Made by a program: the position numbers and the translations under genes
In this document: positions 1 to 10,874 of the stretch, one piece after another
Numbering within the stretch: position 1 is the first letter of the stretch
How the letters are laid out: each line of letters starts with the position of its first letter
The notes under the pieces: generated by a model
Database searches by the model: none
Seen by the model: only the letters and a program-made list of their open reading frames with translations
Told to the model about the DNA's origin: nothing
Assembly (NCBI RefSeq): GCF_022539505.1
Contig: NC_061508.1
Span: 344,609,484 to 344,673,483, forward strand
DNA length: 64,000 bases
Source of the DNA: Lolium rigidum
Lineage: Eukaryota; Streptophyta; Magnoliopsida; Poales; Poaceae
Direction of reading: 5' to 3'

Positions 1-475
1 TGGGGGGCGCCGGCACTACATACTCTATTTTGGGGGCGCCGGCAGGGGCGTCGGCATTACCGGCGCGACGGCCCTCATAACGGCGCGACGGCCCTCATAA
101 CTTCCACGTCCTCATCTAATTTTCACAACTTTTTAAATTTCACAAAAACACTAACTATTTTTCTAACACTAACACTAACTAACTAATTTTTCACTAACAG
201 TAACTAACTATTGTACTAACTAATTTTACTAACTAATTTTCTAACTATTGTTTTAACTAAATTTCTAACTATTTTTCACTAACACTAACTTTACTAACTT
301 TTTTCTAACTTTACTAACTTTACTAACTTCTTTAACTAATTTTACTAACTTTTTTCTAACTATTTTTCACTAACACTAACTTTACTAATTTTACTAACTT
401 GTTTTTAACTAATTTTACTAACTTTTTTCTAACTATTGTTTCTAACTAATTAACCTAACAACTAATCTAGCTAAC
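1..475. repeat. low-complexity TAACT/TTTACTAAC tract plus a 20-bp tandem pair
   Basis: Bases 61-80 and 81-100 are two exact copies of CGGCGCGACGGCCCTCATAA. From about 120 to 475 the sequence is a degenerate array of TAACTTTACTAACTTTTT-like words. There is no plausible coding sequence. It is internal filler of the CACTA element. Confidence 0.8.
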
Positions 476-894
476 AAATGAAAAAAAAGGGGCGGCGGCC
501 GGGGCTCACCTTGGCGGAGAGGAGGTGGCCGACGCGGGCGGCGGCGGGCGCGGAGGAGGCGGCCGACGCGGGCGAGCGGCGATGGCGACGGCGGGCGAGG
601 AGCAGCGCGCGCGGCGGTGGAGGAGGCGCGGCGCGGCGAGAGAAGGAGGCGCGCGCACGGCGATGGACGCGCGACGGCGGCAGACGGCGCGGGCGCGCGG
701 CGGCGTGTGGGAGAGGAGGCGGAGGGCGGAGACGCGCGGCAGCGGCGCACGGCGACGGCGGAGGTGGCGGCGCGTGGCGAGCGACGGCGGCGGCGATGGC
801 GCGCGCGATTTCTGCAGCCTGGCGGCGCTGTGCGCTTCGTCTCCGCGGGATTGATCTCCGCGGAGACGAAGTGTTAACAGTTATAGGCACAGAC

Positions 895-1049
895 CCTTTG
901 GTCCCGGTTCGTATTACAAACCGGGACCAAGGCCTCTGGTCCCGGTTTGTATTACAAGCCGGGCCTAAAGGCCATTTTTGCTGCGGTTTTCGCTGCGCGA
1001 AAAATAGGCCTTTAGGCCCGGTTTGTAATACAAACCGGGACCAAAGGCC
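895..1049. repeat. palindromic CCCGGTTTGTA repeats
   Basis: Three self-complementary blocks (about 900-928, 938-965 and 1016-1043) each read GGTCCCGGTT...AACCGGGACC with small changes, and the outer blocks also pair with each other. The same motif recurs at 7228-7350 near the true end of the element. Subterminal repeats of this kind are where CACTA transposase binds in known systems; that role here is inferred. Confidence 0.75.
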
Positions 1050-1090
1050 AATTTTTTAAAATTTCATTCCGCCTTATTTCAAATCAAAAA

Positions 1091-1510
1091 AAACACGTGC
1101 GGCCACCGCCATGCCACACGTGTCCACCGCCGCCGCCGCCATGTGCGGCCACCGCCGCCACCGCCACCGCCGGTGTGCGGCCACCGCCACCACCGTCACC
1201 GCGGTGTACTGGCCACCGCTACCACCGTCACCGCCGTGTCGGCCACCGCCATTGCCGTGTACCGGCCACCGCCACCACCGTGCCACACGTGTCCACCGCC
1301 GCTGCCGCCATGTGTCGCCACCGCCACCGCCGGTGTGCGGCCACCGCCGCCACCGCCACCGCCGTGTCGGCCACCGTCACCGCCGTGTGCGGCCACCGTC
1401 ACCGCCGTGTACTGCCACCGCCACCGCCGTGTGCGGCCACCACCACCGCCGTGTACGGCCACCACCGTCACCGCCATGTACCGGCCACCGCCGCCGTGCC
1501 ACACGTGTCC
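1091..1510. repeat. GC-rich minisatellite (CCACCGCC / GTGTGCGG words)
   Basis: Degenerate tandem array of CCACCGCCGCC and CGTGTGCGGCCACC words. It is open in several frames on both strands only because it lacks A/T-rich stops, and the resulting His/Pro/Arg-rich translations are artefacts. It ends shortly before the TATA box of the AP2-like gene. Confidence 0.85.
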
Positions 1511-1668
1511 CTTCCCGTGCCACGTGTCCCTCCGCCGTGCCACACGTGTCGCTTACCCGTCGACGCGCGTCGTGCGACGTGTAGCCACCGCTTCCACGTG
1601 CCTCGCCCCGCCGACGCCGGCGTGCGACGTGTGTAGCCGTGGCTTACACGTGCCATGCCCCGCGTGCG

Positions 1669-1676
1669 CTATATAG
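1669..1676 (+). promoter_or_regulatory. TATA box of the AP2-like ORF
   Basis: CTATATAG lies about 60 bp upstream of the ATG at 1735, which would leave a leader of roughly 30 nt. No other core element is obvious. The upstream region contains several CACGTG/ACGTG-like words within GC-rich repeats. Confidence 0.55.
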
Positions 1677-1734
1677 AGCGACGAGTGCGGGCGCAACCAC
1701 ACGTCGCCACCGCCTCCGCTCATTCATCTCCGGG

Positions 1735-2258
1735 ATGCCTCCACGTCGTCGAGGGGCGTCCGGTTTCCGTGGCGTTCGAGTGCGTCCGAGCGGTATGTTC
1801 ACCGCCGAGATACGCGCCGCTGGCTTCCGCCTCACCCTCGGCACGTACAACACGCCGGAGCTGGCGGCGCGCGCTACGACGCGGCGGCGTGGCGCTTTCG
1901 GCGGCCAGGGCGAGACATGAACTTCCCGGATGTTGAATCGCTAGAGGAGGCGGAGTTCCTCACGCCGCCGCCGTGCCTCGTCGACGACGAGGACCGTCGC
2001 CGGCACCGCCAGGTGCAGCGCAGGATCGCCATCGCCGAGCGCGACGAGCGGTTGATGCGCCGGTGGAGGGCGCAGTTCCCCAACGATGCCGACAACACCG
2101 ACGCGTTCTTTGCTAACCTTAGGGCACAACGCAGGTCCGACGAGCGCCACCGTCGGGCCGTCGCCGCCTTCGAGCTCGAGAACCCGAATACAACTTGGAC
2201 CGAAAACGACCCTCGGTGGGAGGACATTTGGACGGAAACAACCTTCGACGACGAGTAG
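1735..2258 (+). pseudogene. AP2/ERF-like protein carried by the CACTA element, single frameshift
   Basis: The product resembles a plant AP2/ERF DNA-binding domain. From ATG 1735 it reads GASGFRGVRVRPSG, AEIRAAGFRLTLGTYNT and PELAAR, matching the RGVR...AEIR...LGT(Y/F)xTxExAAR core of the family. The frame then breaks at about 1874. A different frame continues through MNFPDVESLEEAEF into a charged region rich in Arg and Glu, to the stop at 2256-2258. The span is 524 nt, one short of a multiple of three, so one deleted base explains the break. The tail (RRHRQVQRRIAIAERDE, then NPNTTWTENDPRWEDIW) is not part of known AP2 domains. It lies inside the CACTA element opposite to the transposase and has its own TATA box. 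It may be a captured host gene or a long-term passenger of the family. Confidence 0.7.
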
Positions 2259-2455
2259 AGACTAGACTAGTAATTTATCTATTTTATTGTAATTTCAATA
2301 AAGTCGTTGTCGGTTCTATTAGTTTAAATTTAGTTTATAAAGTCGATGTCGGTTGGTTTTGTTCAATAAAGTGGTTGACACGAAATTTTCTACGATTGAA
2401 CTGAAATTAAAGTACAGAGCTCCTCGGAGAAAAGTTTCCCGCCACATACATGGAA

Positions 2456-3050
2456 TTAAAGTACAGAGCTCAACTGAAAATTAATTAAGATACATCGCCA
2501 GATTCGACTCGTTCTAGTCATTCGGTCATACTCGTGCCTAGCCCTATAGTACTCGCCACCTGTAGTCGTCGTAGTCGCCGTCATCATCGTCGCCGGCATC
2601 GGGGTCGCGGTAGTCGAACCTCGACGGGAGAGCACGCGTGGGCTGGGACCGAGGGTAGCGCAGGCGGGGGCCACGGTAGGCCATGACGCCTGGAGAGTCC
2701 GGCCGCACCACCACAGCCGACGGCCGGCCTCGTTGAAGTCCGAAGGAGGCGGGCCGCCCTCCTCGTGCCTGGCAAGCGCCCTCTCACGCCGATTGATGAA
2801 GAAGCTTTCCCAAGTCGGGAAGTAGTCGGGATGCCACTGGGGATTCCTCCGCTGCTCCGGCGTGAGCTCGAAGTAGTAGTGGTTCGTGATGGCCATCTCG
2901 CGCGCCACACCTAGAGGGACAGGGAGGGACCGGTACGCCTCCGACGCTCAGCAACCAGCCGGTCGGGACACGGTAGCCCGGCGGGCAGGGGTAGTTCGAC
3001 GCGCAAAGCGCCTCCGCCTCTCGGAGGGTTAGAGATACGATGGAAGCCAT
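2456..3050 (-). pseudogene. unknown CACTA-resident ORF, frameshifted
   Basis: A minus-strand start at 3050 gives MASIVSLTLREAEALCASNY and then a Cys/Pro-rich stretch. Near 2905 the sensible frame changes to one reading HYYFELTPEQRRNP, HPDYFPTWESFFINRRERAL and GRRLWWCGRTLQ. Downstream of about 2700 the frame decays again into low-complexity Asp/Thr codons. I recognise no domain. The Trp- and Arg-rich middle and GC-rich codons suggest a once-coding small gene inside the CACTA element, convergent with the AP2-like gene. At least one frameshift breaks it. Confidence 0.45.
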
Positions 3051-3164
3051 GGGACAGAGTGATGAGGTTTGCAGATATGAGTCTAGATGTGATATGTAAA
3101 TGGAGGCCAAGCCTACATATATATATATATAGTGAAAAAAATGGCGGGAGGACAGAGGCGGGAA

Positions 3165-3241
3165 GCAGTGGAAAGCGCGGGAAGAAAAATAGGCGGGAAC
3201 GCAGTGGAAAGCGCGGGAAGAAAAATAGGCGGGAACGCAGT
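3165..3241. repeat. 36-bp tandem duplication
   Basis: Bases 3165-3200 and 3201-3236 are identical and start GCAGTGGAAAGCGCGGGAAG; a third copy begins at 3237 and breaks off. A short TA microsatellite (about 3116-3131) lies just upstream. Confidence 0.9.
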
Positions 3242-3250
3242 GGCGCCGAA

Positions 3251-3425
3251 AACATTAGTCCCGGCTGGTGGGTACAACCGGGAGTAAAGATCATTTTTTT
3301 GTCATATCTAACAAAACTGTCGGTGGGATAAAGACGTGTGGGTAACCTTTAGTCCCGGCTGGTGGGTACAACCGGGACGAAAGATCCTTTTTTTGTCATC
3401 TAACAAAACTGTCGGTGGGATAAAG
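3251..3425. repeat. two ~94-bp direct repeats with CCCGGCTGG...CCGGGA hairpins
   Basis: TAGTCCCGGCTGGTGGGTAC starts near 3256 and again near 3350. Each copy is followed by a T-run and AACAAAACTGTCGGTGGG. They are internal repeats of the CACTA element. Confidence 0.8.
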
Positions 3426-3760
3426 GGTTGGGGAAAGGGTTGGGAAATCTCCCGTGGCGCAGTTTCTCGAAGATGTTGTTGGTGCACACGCCCTACGGCA
3501 TCTTCGGAAACTGCGCCTCGAAATTTTCCCCTGCAAACCCGTGAACGAATACATCTCCTCTATATATATGGTACAAAAAGCCAACCACATCTCCACTTTT
3601 CATATCTTACATACAGTTAAATGATTACACAAAAATAAATGGGAAATTGATTGCCATGTTGAGATACTCATTTCTGCCATGGAGCATCTTCATCATTTAA
3701 TCTTCTTCGGCCTTAATCATGGAGCATCTTCATCATTTAACTTGATGCTTGGATCAATGT
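3426..3760. other. no gene seen
   Basis: Internal CACTA sequence with a TATATATA stretch near 3562 and a direct repeat of CATGGAGCATCTTCATCATT at about 3679 and 3718. It probably includes the 3' region of the transposase gene. Confidence 0.5.
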
Positions 3761-6700
3761 TCACTCTGAAGGGTGGAATTTCATCAAACTTATTATAATC
3801 TTCTCGACATGTCTGTCTTGTCCTCCACTCCCACGATGTTTCTTTTTCCGTAAAAGAACTATGTGGCGCTTTGGCTCATCGTTTGATGTATTTGTTTCCT
3901 TATGTTTCCTTTTTTTTGGTTTGCTAGACATATCCTTCACATAGAAAACCTGGGCCACATCCTTGGCTAGGACGAATGGTGCGTCTCTATACCCAAGATT
4001 GTTGAGATCCACTGTTGTCATTCCATACAACTTGTCTACCTGAACCCCGCCTCCCGTTTTGTTGACCCATTTGCACCTAAACAAAGGGACCTTAAAAGAA
4101 GGTCCATAGTCAAGTTCCCATATATCCTCTATGTAACCATAATATGTGTCATTTGGGCCTTCATTCATTATTGCATCAAATCGGACACCACTGTTTTGGT
4201 TGGTGCTCTTTTTATCTTGGGCGATTGTGTAAAATGTATTCCCATTTATCTCGTACCCTTGGAAAGTAACTACAGTCGAAGATGGTGTCTGGGACAGCAA
4301 GTACATCTGATCTTCAATATCTTTGTTATTCAGGAGATGTTTTTGCAACCAACCGCCGAAAGTCAACATGTGTTCACGTCTAATCCAATCGTTCGACTGC
4401 CCCGGGTTCTGGGAGCGTAGAAAGTTCTTGTGGTCACCGATATACGGAGCCACCATGGTGGAACTTTGTAGAACTGTGTAGTGTGCTTGAGTCAAAGAAA
4501 TCCCGTCCCTACATATCATTGATTTCCTTCCTAGCGTGCCTTTTCCACTTAGTCTCCCTTCATGCCGCGATTCGAGAACACCAATCGGCTTAAGGTCGGG
4601 AATAAAGTCAACACAGAATTCAATGACCTCCTCTGTTCCATAGCCCTTGGAGATGCTTCCTTCCGGCCTAGCACGGTTATGAACATATTTCTTCAAGACT
4701 CCCATGAACCTCTCGAAGGGGAACATATTGTGTAGAAACACAGGACCGAGAATGGAAATCTCATCGACCGGGTGAACGAGGAGATGTGTCATAATATTGA
4801 AGAAGGATGGTGGGAACACCAGCTCAAAACTAACGAGACATTGGACCACATCATTCTCGCAACCTCGGTAGAATTTCTGGATTTATTACCTTCTGAGAAA
4901 TTGCATTGAGGAATGCACATAGCTTCACAATGGGCAGTCGAACATTTTCCGGTAGAAGCCCCCTCAATGCAATCGGAAGCAACTGTGTCATTATCACGTG
5001 ACAGTCATGAGACTTCAGGTTCGGAATGTTTTCTTCTCCATATTTATTATTCCCTTTATATTGGAGGAGAAGCCGGACGGGACCTTGATACCGCGCGGAC
5101 ATTCAAAAAATATTTCCTTCTCTCGCTTGTGTAAGAGCGTAGCCGGAGAAATGACGTCCTTTAACTCTCTCATGCAGCTTTTTGGGGTCTTTCCAACGTT
5201 GTCTGGTCCTCCCGTGCTTCGGTGTATCTTTTGTCTTCCCGTACACGCCCAGAAAGCCTAGCAGGTTCACGCAAAGATTCTTCGTCACGTGCATCACATC
5301 GATTGAAGAGCGGACCTCTAAGACTTTCCAATATTCTAGCTCCCAAAAAATAGATTTCTTCTTCCACATGGGCGTGTGTCCGGCATCGTCATTCGGAACA
5401 GACCGTCCGCCGAGACCCTTTCCAAATATTACATCTAGATCCTTGACCATACCAAATATATCAACACCATCACGATGGGGAGGCTTCCTCCGGTGATCAG
5501 CCTCACCGTTGTAATGCTTGCCTTTCTTTCTTACGGGATGGGTAGTCCTAAGAAATCGACGATGCCCAGGTACACGACCTTCTGACCTTTTTCCAAATAA
5601 TCACCTTCGAGCTCATGTAAACAGTGCGTGCATGCATTGTATCCCTTGTTTGACTGTCCTGAAATGTTACCAAGAGCAGGCCAGTCATTGATGGTTACGA
5701 AAAGCATCGCTCTTAGGTCAAATTCCTCCCGCTTGTGCTCGTCCCACACACGTACACCTGCTAGGGACCACAGCTGTAGAAGTTCTTCGACTAATGGCTT
5801 CGGGTACACATCAATGTCGTTCCCGGGTTGCTTCGGGCCTTGTATGAGCACTCGGCATCATAATGAACTTCCGCTTCATGCACAACCAAGGAGGAAGGTT
5901 ATATATACAAAGAGTCACAGGCCAGGTGCTATGGCTGCAGCTCTGCTCTCCAAAAGGATTCATGTCATCTGTACTTAGACCAAACCTTAAGTTCCTTGCA
6001 TCCTGTGCAAAGTTTGGGATCTCTCTATCGATTTTTCTCCATTGGGATCCATCAGCAGGGTGCCTCAACATCACGTCTTTCTTACGGTCTTCTTTGTGCC
6101 ATCGCAACAACCTAGCGTGCTCTTTATTTCCGAACAAGCGTTTCAGCCGTGGTATTATAGGAGCATACCACATAACCTTGGCAGGAACCCTCTTCTTGGG
6201 GCGCTCGCCCTCAAGATCACCAGTGGTCATCTCGTCCGATCTTATACCGCAATGCGGTGCACACCGGACATGCATCCAAATTCTCGTACTCACCGCGGTA
6301 GAGGATGCAGTCATTAATGCATGCATGTATCTTTTGCACATCTAATCCTAGAGGGCATACAATCTTCTTCGCTTCGTACGTACTGGCGGGCAATTCGTTA
6401 CCCCTTGGAAGCTTCCTCTTAATTATTGTCAGCAACTTTCCAAATCCTGAGTCAGTGACACCGTTCTCTGCCTTCCATTGCAACAATTCCAGTGTGCTGC
6501 CTAGCTTTTTATGGCCATCTTCGCAAGTTGGGTATAACAATTTGTTGTGATCTTCTATCATCTTGTCGAAGGCCAACCTTTCCTTTTCAGTTTCACATTC
6601 TCTCCTTGCATCAGCAATGGCCCGACCAAGATCATCATCGGCAGGCTCATCTCGGTGCCTCTTGATCTTCTACTTCATTGTCTTCATTGCCTTCGCAAGT

Positions 6701-7046
6701 ATCATCGTATTCAGGGAAATTGGGATAACCGTCATCATCCTCTTCCTCTTCTTCATTGTCTTCCATCATAACCCCTCTTTCTCCGTGCTTGGTCCAACAA
6801 TAGTAACCGGGCATGAAACCGTATCGCGTGAAGGTGGCTGTGAATGAGACTCGAGTGAGCGTAATTTACGGTATTCTTGCAGTTGACACATGGACAATAC
6901 ATGAAGCCACCATGTTTGTTTGCCTCCGCCACGGCCATAAAATTATCCAGGCCCGAAGTGATCACGATGTATATATACACATGCATTTTATCAATTACAG
7001 ATGAAAACGATAAAGTTGTTAACCTCGATGAAGAAGAAAAAAACAA
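3761..7046 (-). pseudogene. TNP2-type CACTA transposase, decayed
   Basis: Reading the minus strand from 7046, the domain order is that of plant TNP2/TnpD transposases. A transposase-associated domain comes first (FMAVAEANKHGG, CPCVNCKN). A long acidic linker follows, then the Transposase_21 core near 6340-5530 (PRLKRLFGNKEHARLLRWHK, HPADGSQWRKIDREIP, FVTINDWPALGNISGQSNKG). Next come DUF4218 (about 5100-4600: SHDCHVIMTQLLP, PPSFFNIMTHLLVH) and DUF4216 (about 4230-3950: YYGYIEDIWELDYG, VPLFRCKWVNKTGGG). The protein cuts and pastes CACTA ends in the nucleus. Frame changes near 6800, 6260, 5845, 5500 and 4850 show it is dead. The longest intact piece is 362 codons (4849-3761). Some breaks could hide introns. 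Confidence 0.9.
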
Positions 7047-7227
7047 GTTAAGTGTGGCTTGATTTGTGTAAACTCAAGTGGCAAATCCTCTTAAGCATTT
7101 CATCAAACACCTCTTGTGCATGTGAAGAAGAGAGGAGAGCAATACACCTCTCTTGTGAAGAAAGTGAAAAAATGGCCAAGTGTGGCTCACACTTGGGCAG
7201 GGCAAGGTATTATAGCCAGATTGGGGG

Positions 7228-7350
7228 GCCTTGGACCCGGTTTGTATTACAAACCGGGACTAAAGGTTTCCCACGGCTGACACGACCTGTCGCGCCCTGC
7301 CGTGGACCCTTTAGTCCCGGTTTGTAATACAAACCGGGTCCAAAGGCCAC
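7228..7350. repeat. CACTA subterminal inverted repeat
   Basis: CCTTGGACCCGGTTTGTATT at about 7230 pairs with AATACAAACCGGGTCCAAAG at about 7329, with a GC-rich loop between. Related CCCGGTTTG-like words follow up to the element end at 7479. Confidence 0.8.
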
Positions 7351-7557
7351 TACCGGACAAGCTCTGAGCTAGTGGGGTCGCCCTGGGCAAAACGAACCGG
7401 GACCAATGCCCACATTAGTCCCGGTTTGGTTCTGCACTGGGACATTTGCTTGGGACCAAAGGCCTCTTCTCCACTAGTGCATGGACATGGACGGAAGGCA
7501 GCCATCGGCTCTCATCGAATCGAGTTGTGTTTGGTGGAAAATATTGTTGGATGGGTA

Positions 7558-7819
7558 TTATTTTACAATCTTTATCATGTTGCCCTCCAGGTCCATCATC
7601 TGTAGGAAACTTGGGCTGCCGCCTGAGCATGACATGGCGATGAGGAGCGGGGCGGCGCGGGACATGTAGGCAGTAAGGAAGGCCGGGTTGGAGATGAGAG
7701 CGCGCCAGTTTTTAGACACGCACCGGCATCGGCATAGGGACTTTGCCGGAAGCCAGGAGAGGATCTCGAAGAGGACATCCTCCAATAAGGAGGAATCGTT
7801 CAGCCATCGGTGTAGTCAT
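7558..7819 (-). pseudogene. F-box protein fragment next to CACTA end
   Basis: The minus strand encodes an F-box motif: LEDVLFEILSWLPAKSLCRC, then RCVSKNWRALISNPAFLTAY. F-box proteins are substrate receptors of SCF ubiquitin ligases. A likely start (MTTPMAE, 7819) is in a different frame from the motif, so there is a one-base shift near 7795. The sequence after the motif (MMDLEGNMIKIVK) resembles the matching stretch of the F-box gene at 52158, so the two are related. A stop is reached at 7558, and at 7479 the CACTA element begins. The C-terminal kelch or FBA part is missing. Confidence 0.8.
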
Positions 7820-7870
7820 GCTAGTTGGGGCGGCAGCGAAACCAAGATCAAGGCGCCGTCGTTTAGGCAC

Positions 7871-7946
7871 GGCTGGAAACTGAAACTGAGTCGTCGCCAT
7901 GACAGCGCGGCTGGAAGCTGAAACTGAGTCGTCGCCATGACAGCGC
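7871..7946. repeat. 38-bp tandem duplication
   Basis: Two copies starting GGCTGGAAACTGAAACTGAG (7871) and GGCTGGAAGCTGAAACTGAG (7909), ending CATGACAGCGC. They differ at one base. Confidence 0.9.
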
Positions 7947-8030
7947 GCGCGTGTCCAACGAGCCGCAGAGAGGTCTTCTCGAACGGCTGGTTTTGAGATT
8001 GCTGAAGAGCTCTATGTTGCTGCAGGATGA

Positions 8031-8308
8031 AAACCTAAGATTTTTGATCGGGCGGCGATGGCGCTTGTGCACTGTTTTCTTCTTGAAGGCGTCGCTTTTG
8101 CATAGCCTAGAGTTCAGGTGTTGTCTTGGTGGTGGATGCATTGTTGCTGCTAGGGCTAGAATACCGTAGCGAGTCTTTTTTTTCTTAGCTTCGTTTTTTC
8201 TTTTTTGGCTGTGTGCATCCGTAATGTCATTAGAGCATTACGTTATTGCATAGGCTAGATGTAGTTGGTATCATTTGGTATTAATATATTTCCTTTATCA
8301 AAAAATAA
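8031..8308 (+). mobile_element. 5'-truncated LINE tail with 17-bp target duplication
   Basis: The 278-bp insert is bracketed by perfect direct repeats ATGTTGCTGCAGGATGA at 8014-8030 and 8309-8325. Its 3' end is T-rich and then reads TATTAATATATTTCCTTTATC followed by an A-rich tail (CAAAAAATAA), the usual end of grass LINEs. The duplication length and A-rich tail fit target-primed reverse transcription. It carries no coding sequence, so it is 5'-truncated. The intact duplication suggests a fairly recent insertion. Confidence 0.85.
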
Positions 8309-8480
8309 ATGTTGCTGCAGGATGAGCGGAGAAGACGCTGATGGCCGAGATGTTTAAGACAAGTACGTATAAACAGCCAAGCCGATGGAAAGCGAGATGT
8401 TCAAGACAGACATGGACTCTCTTGTCGCAGTTGACCACGCGGCACCATGTATACTCCAACTATTAGCTGGGCGGGCCAGA

Positions 8481-8716
8481 CTAAAAGCGAGCACAATTTC
8501 TTTCTAAACCAAGATTGATTTCGGGTGTTGGGGCATAGCGGCATAGCCACAACGTGTTGCACTTGGTAATGAGGAGCGGCTCGGCACAGCACCTGTGTGC
8601 GGTGACGAAGGCTGGGTCAGAGGTAACGATGCGCCATGTCTTGCACACGCACCGGCATCGGCACAACGACTTCACCGGCAGCCTGGAGAGGATCCCTCCG
8701 CTGATGGCGAGATAGA
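8481..8716 (-). pseudogene. second F-box fragment
   Basis: The minus strand reads RILSRLPVKSLCRCRCVCKT, then WRIVTSDPAFVTAH and a short tail before a stop at 8481. It has a canonical F-box core but no downstream domain and no clear start. It lies about 0.7 kb from the fragment at 7558 in the same orientation. The two could be halves of one tandem pair or separate duplicates; both are broken. Confidence 0.75.
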
Positions 8717-9070
8717 GCTGGCACGCGTGTTGGTTGCATCGGCGGCGGGAGCGGAATCAAGGTGACGGCATGAACCGATTAAAGGTTGTACCACCTATAG
8801 CAGAAGTCCCTATGCATTACAACGTCAGGGGGGAAATCATTGTGAAGTGTTAGTTGACCCCAGGCGTCTCAAATGTCAAGGCAGGCATGCAGAGTTGCAC
8901 ACTGCGCTGGAGGCCTGGACTACTCTATAAGAGCCCGGCAATTGGACGTCGTATCCCCAGACCCCAGTTCCCACTGTTAGAGTATATATCTGTATATTGC
9001 AGTTTCCCCATATGTTAGGGGGCTTCCTGCATATTTGCATCTGTACATGTACTATATATTGTGGCCTTTG
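8717..9070. other. unassigned, possible LTR scrap
   Basis: No gene. From about 8976 the sequence TGTTAGAGTATATATCTGTA begins like a copia LTR, and the copia element at 9071 interrupts it. The five bases before 9071 (ctttg) would be one side of that element's target duplication. Confidence 0.35.
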
Positions 9071-10841
9071 TGTAGGGATTCGTTGCATAGAAAACAAAAA
9101 TTTTCCTACCGCAAACACACAATCCAAGCCAAGATGCAATCTAGAAGACGGTAGCAACGAGGGGACTATCGAGTCTCACCCTTGAAGAGATTCCAAAGCC
9201 TACAAGATGAGGCTCTTGTTGCTGCGGTAGACGTTCACTTGCCGCTTGCAAAAGCGCGTAGAAGATCTTGATCACGCGCGCCACGAACGGGCAGCACCTC
9301 CGTACTCGGTCACACGTTCGGTTGTTGATGAAGACGACGTCCACCTCCCCGTTCCAGCGGGCAGCGGAAGTAGTAGCTCCTCTTGAATCCGACAGCACGA
9401 CGGCGTGGTGTCGGTGGTGGTGGAGAAAACCGGCGGAGCTTCGCTAAGCGTGCGGGAAGTGGAGGAGCGGGGCGGCTAGGGTTTGGGGAGAGGGGGCGCC
9501 GGCCACTAGAGGTGGTGCGGCCACCTTGTGCTTGTTGGGGTGGCCGGCCCCCTCCCCTTGGCCCTCATTATATAGGTGGATCACCCAAGAGTTGGTCTAC
9601 AAGTCTTCGAATAAGACCCCAAACCAAAAATCTTCCATAACACATGAAACCTACCCAAGCTAGGACTCCCACTAGAGGTGGGATTCCCACCCTTCCTTGG
9701 GAGGGGGTGGCCGGCCCCCCTTGGGGAGTCCACTTGGGACTCCTCCCCTTTAGGGTTGGCCGGCCATGGAGGTGAGTCCCTCCGGGACTCCACCTTCCTT
9801 GGTGCTTTCTTCCGGACTTTTCTAGAACCTTCTAGAACCTTCCATAGAACCTTCCGTATCATTTTAAATCACATAAAATGACATCCTATATATGAATCTT
9901 ATTCTCCGGACCATTCCGGAACTCCTCGTGATGTCCGGGATCTCATCCGGGACTTCGAACAAATATTCGAACTCCATTCCATATTCAAGTTCTACCATTT
10001 CAACATCCAACTTTTGTCACCCTACGGTTCGCGAACTATGCGGACATGGTTGAGTACTCACTCCGACCAATAACTAATAGCGGGATCTGGAGATCCATAA
10101 TAGCTCCCACATATTCAACGATGACTTTAGTGATCGAATGAACCATTCACATGCGATACCAATTCCCTTTGTCACGCGATATTTTACTTGTCCGAGGTTT
10201 GATCATCGGTATCACTCTATACCTTGTTCAACCTCGTCTCCTGATAAGTACTCTTTACTCGTACCGTGGTATGTGGTCTCTTATGAACTTATTCATATGC
10301 TTGCAAGACATTAGACGACATTCCACCGAGAGGGCCCGAGTATATCTATCCGTCATCGGGATGGACAAATCCCACTGTTGATCCATATGCCTCAACTCAT
10401 ACTTTCCGGATACTTAATCCCACCTTTATAACCACCCATTTACGCAGATGGCGTTTGATGTAATCAAAGTACCTTTCCGGTATAAGTGATTTATATGATC
10501 TCATGGTCATAAGGACTAGGTAACTATGTATCGAAAGCTTATAGCAAATAACTTAATGACGTGATCTTATGCTACGCTTAATTGGGTGTGTCCATTACAT
10601 CATTCATACAATGATATAACGTTGTTATTAATAACATCCAATGTTCATGATTATGAAACTAATCATCCATTAATCAACAAGCTAGATGAGAGACATACTA
10701 GGGACTCTTTGTTGTTTACATATCACACATGTATCAATGTTTCGGTTAATACAATTATAGCATGGTATATAAACATTTATCATAAACATAAAGATATATA
10801 ATAACCACTTTTATTATTGCCTCTTGGGAATATCTCCAACA
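9071..10841 (-). repeat. copia LTR, 1,771 bp
   Basis: On the minus strand it starts TGTTGGAGATATTCCCAAGA (10841) and ends TATGCAACGAATCCCTACA (9071), giving TG...CA termini. It is collinear with the plus-strand LTR at 44463-46242 (1,780 bp). The repeated AAGGTTCTAGAAGGTTCTAG block lies near 9820-9850. Confidence 0.9.
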
Positions 10842-10874
10842 GTTTCCCACTTGCACTAGAGTCAATAATCTAGA

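Larger units (their letters stand above)
1..7479 (-). mobile_element. CACTA (En/Spm, DTC) element, 3' portion; left end outside window
   Basis: The right terminus is at 7479. Read inward on the minus strand it starts CACTAGTGGAGAAGAGGCC, the CACTA signature; bases 7480-7482 (cat) would be one copy of the 3-bp target duplication. Inside lie a TNP2-type transposase on the minus strand (3761-7046), subterminal repeats built on the core CCCGGTTTGTA-TACAAACCGGG, and GC-rich minisatellite DNA. No matching CACTA start is seen near base 1, so the element is at least 7.5 kb and its other end lies upstream. All coding parts are frameshifted, so this copy is not autonomous. It ends against an F-box gene fragment. 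Confidence 0.85.

Noticed and set aside
478..1059. Long overlapping open frames (Arg/Ala-rich and Pro-rich) on both strands
   Set aside because: They exist only because the DNA is GC-rich and repetitive; all frames are open and no domain or codon bias is present.
1097..1676. His/Pro/Arg-rich 150-180 codon frames
   Set aside because: Translations of the CCACCGCC minisatellite, open in all three plus frames.
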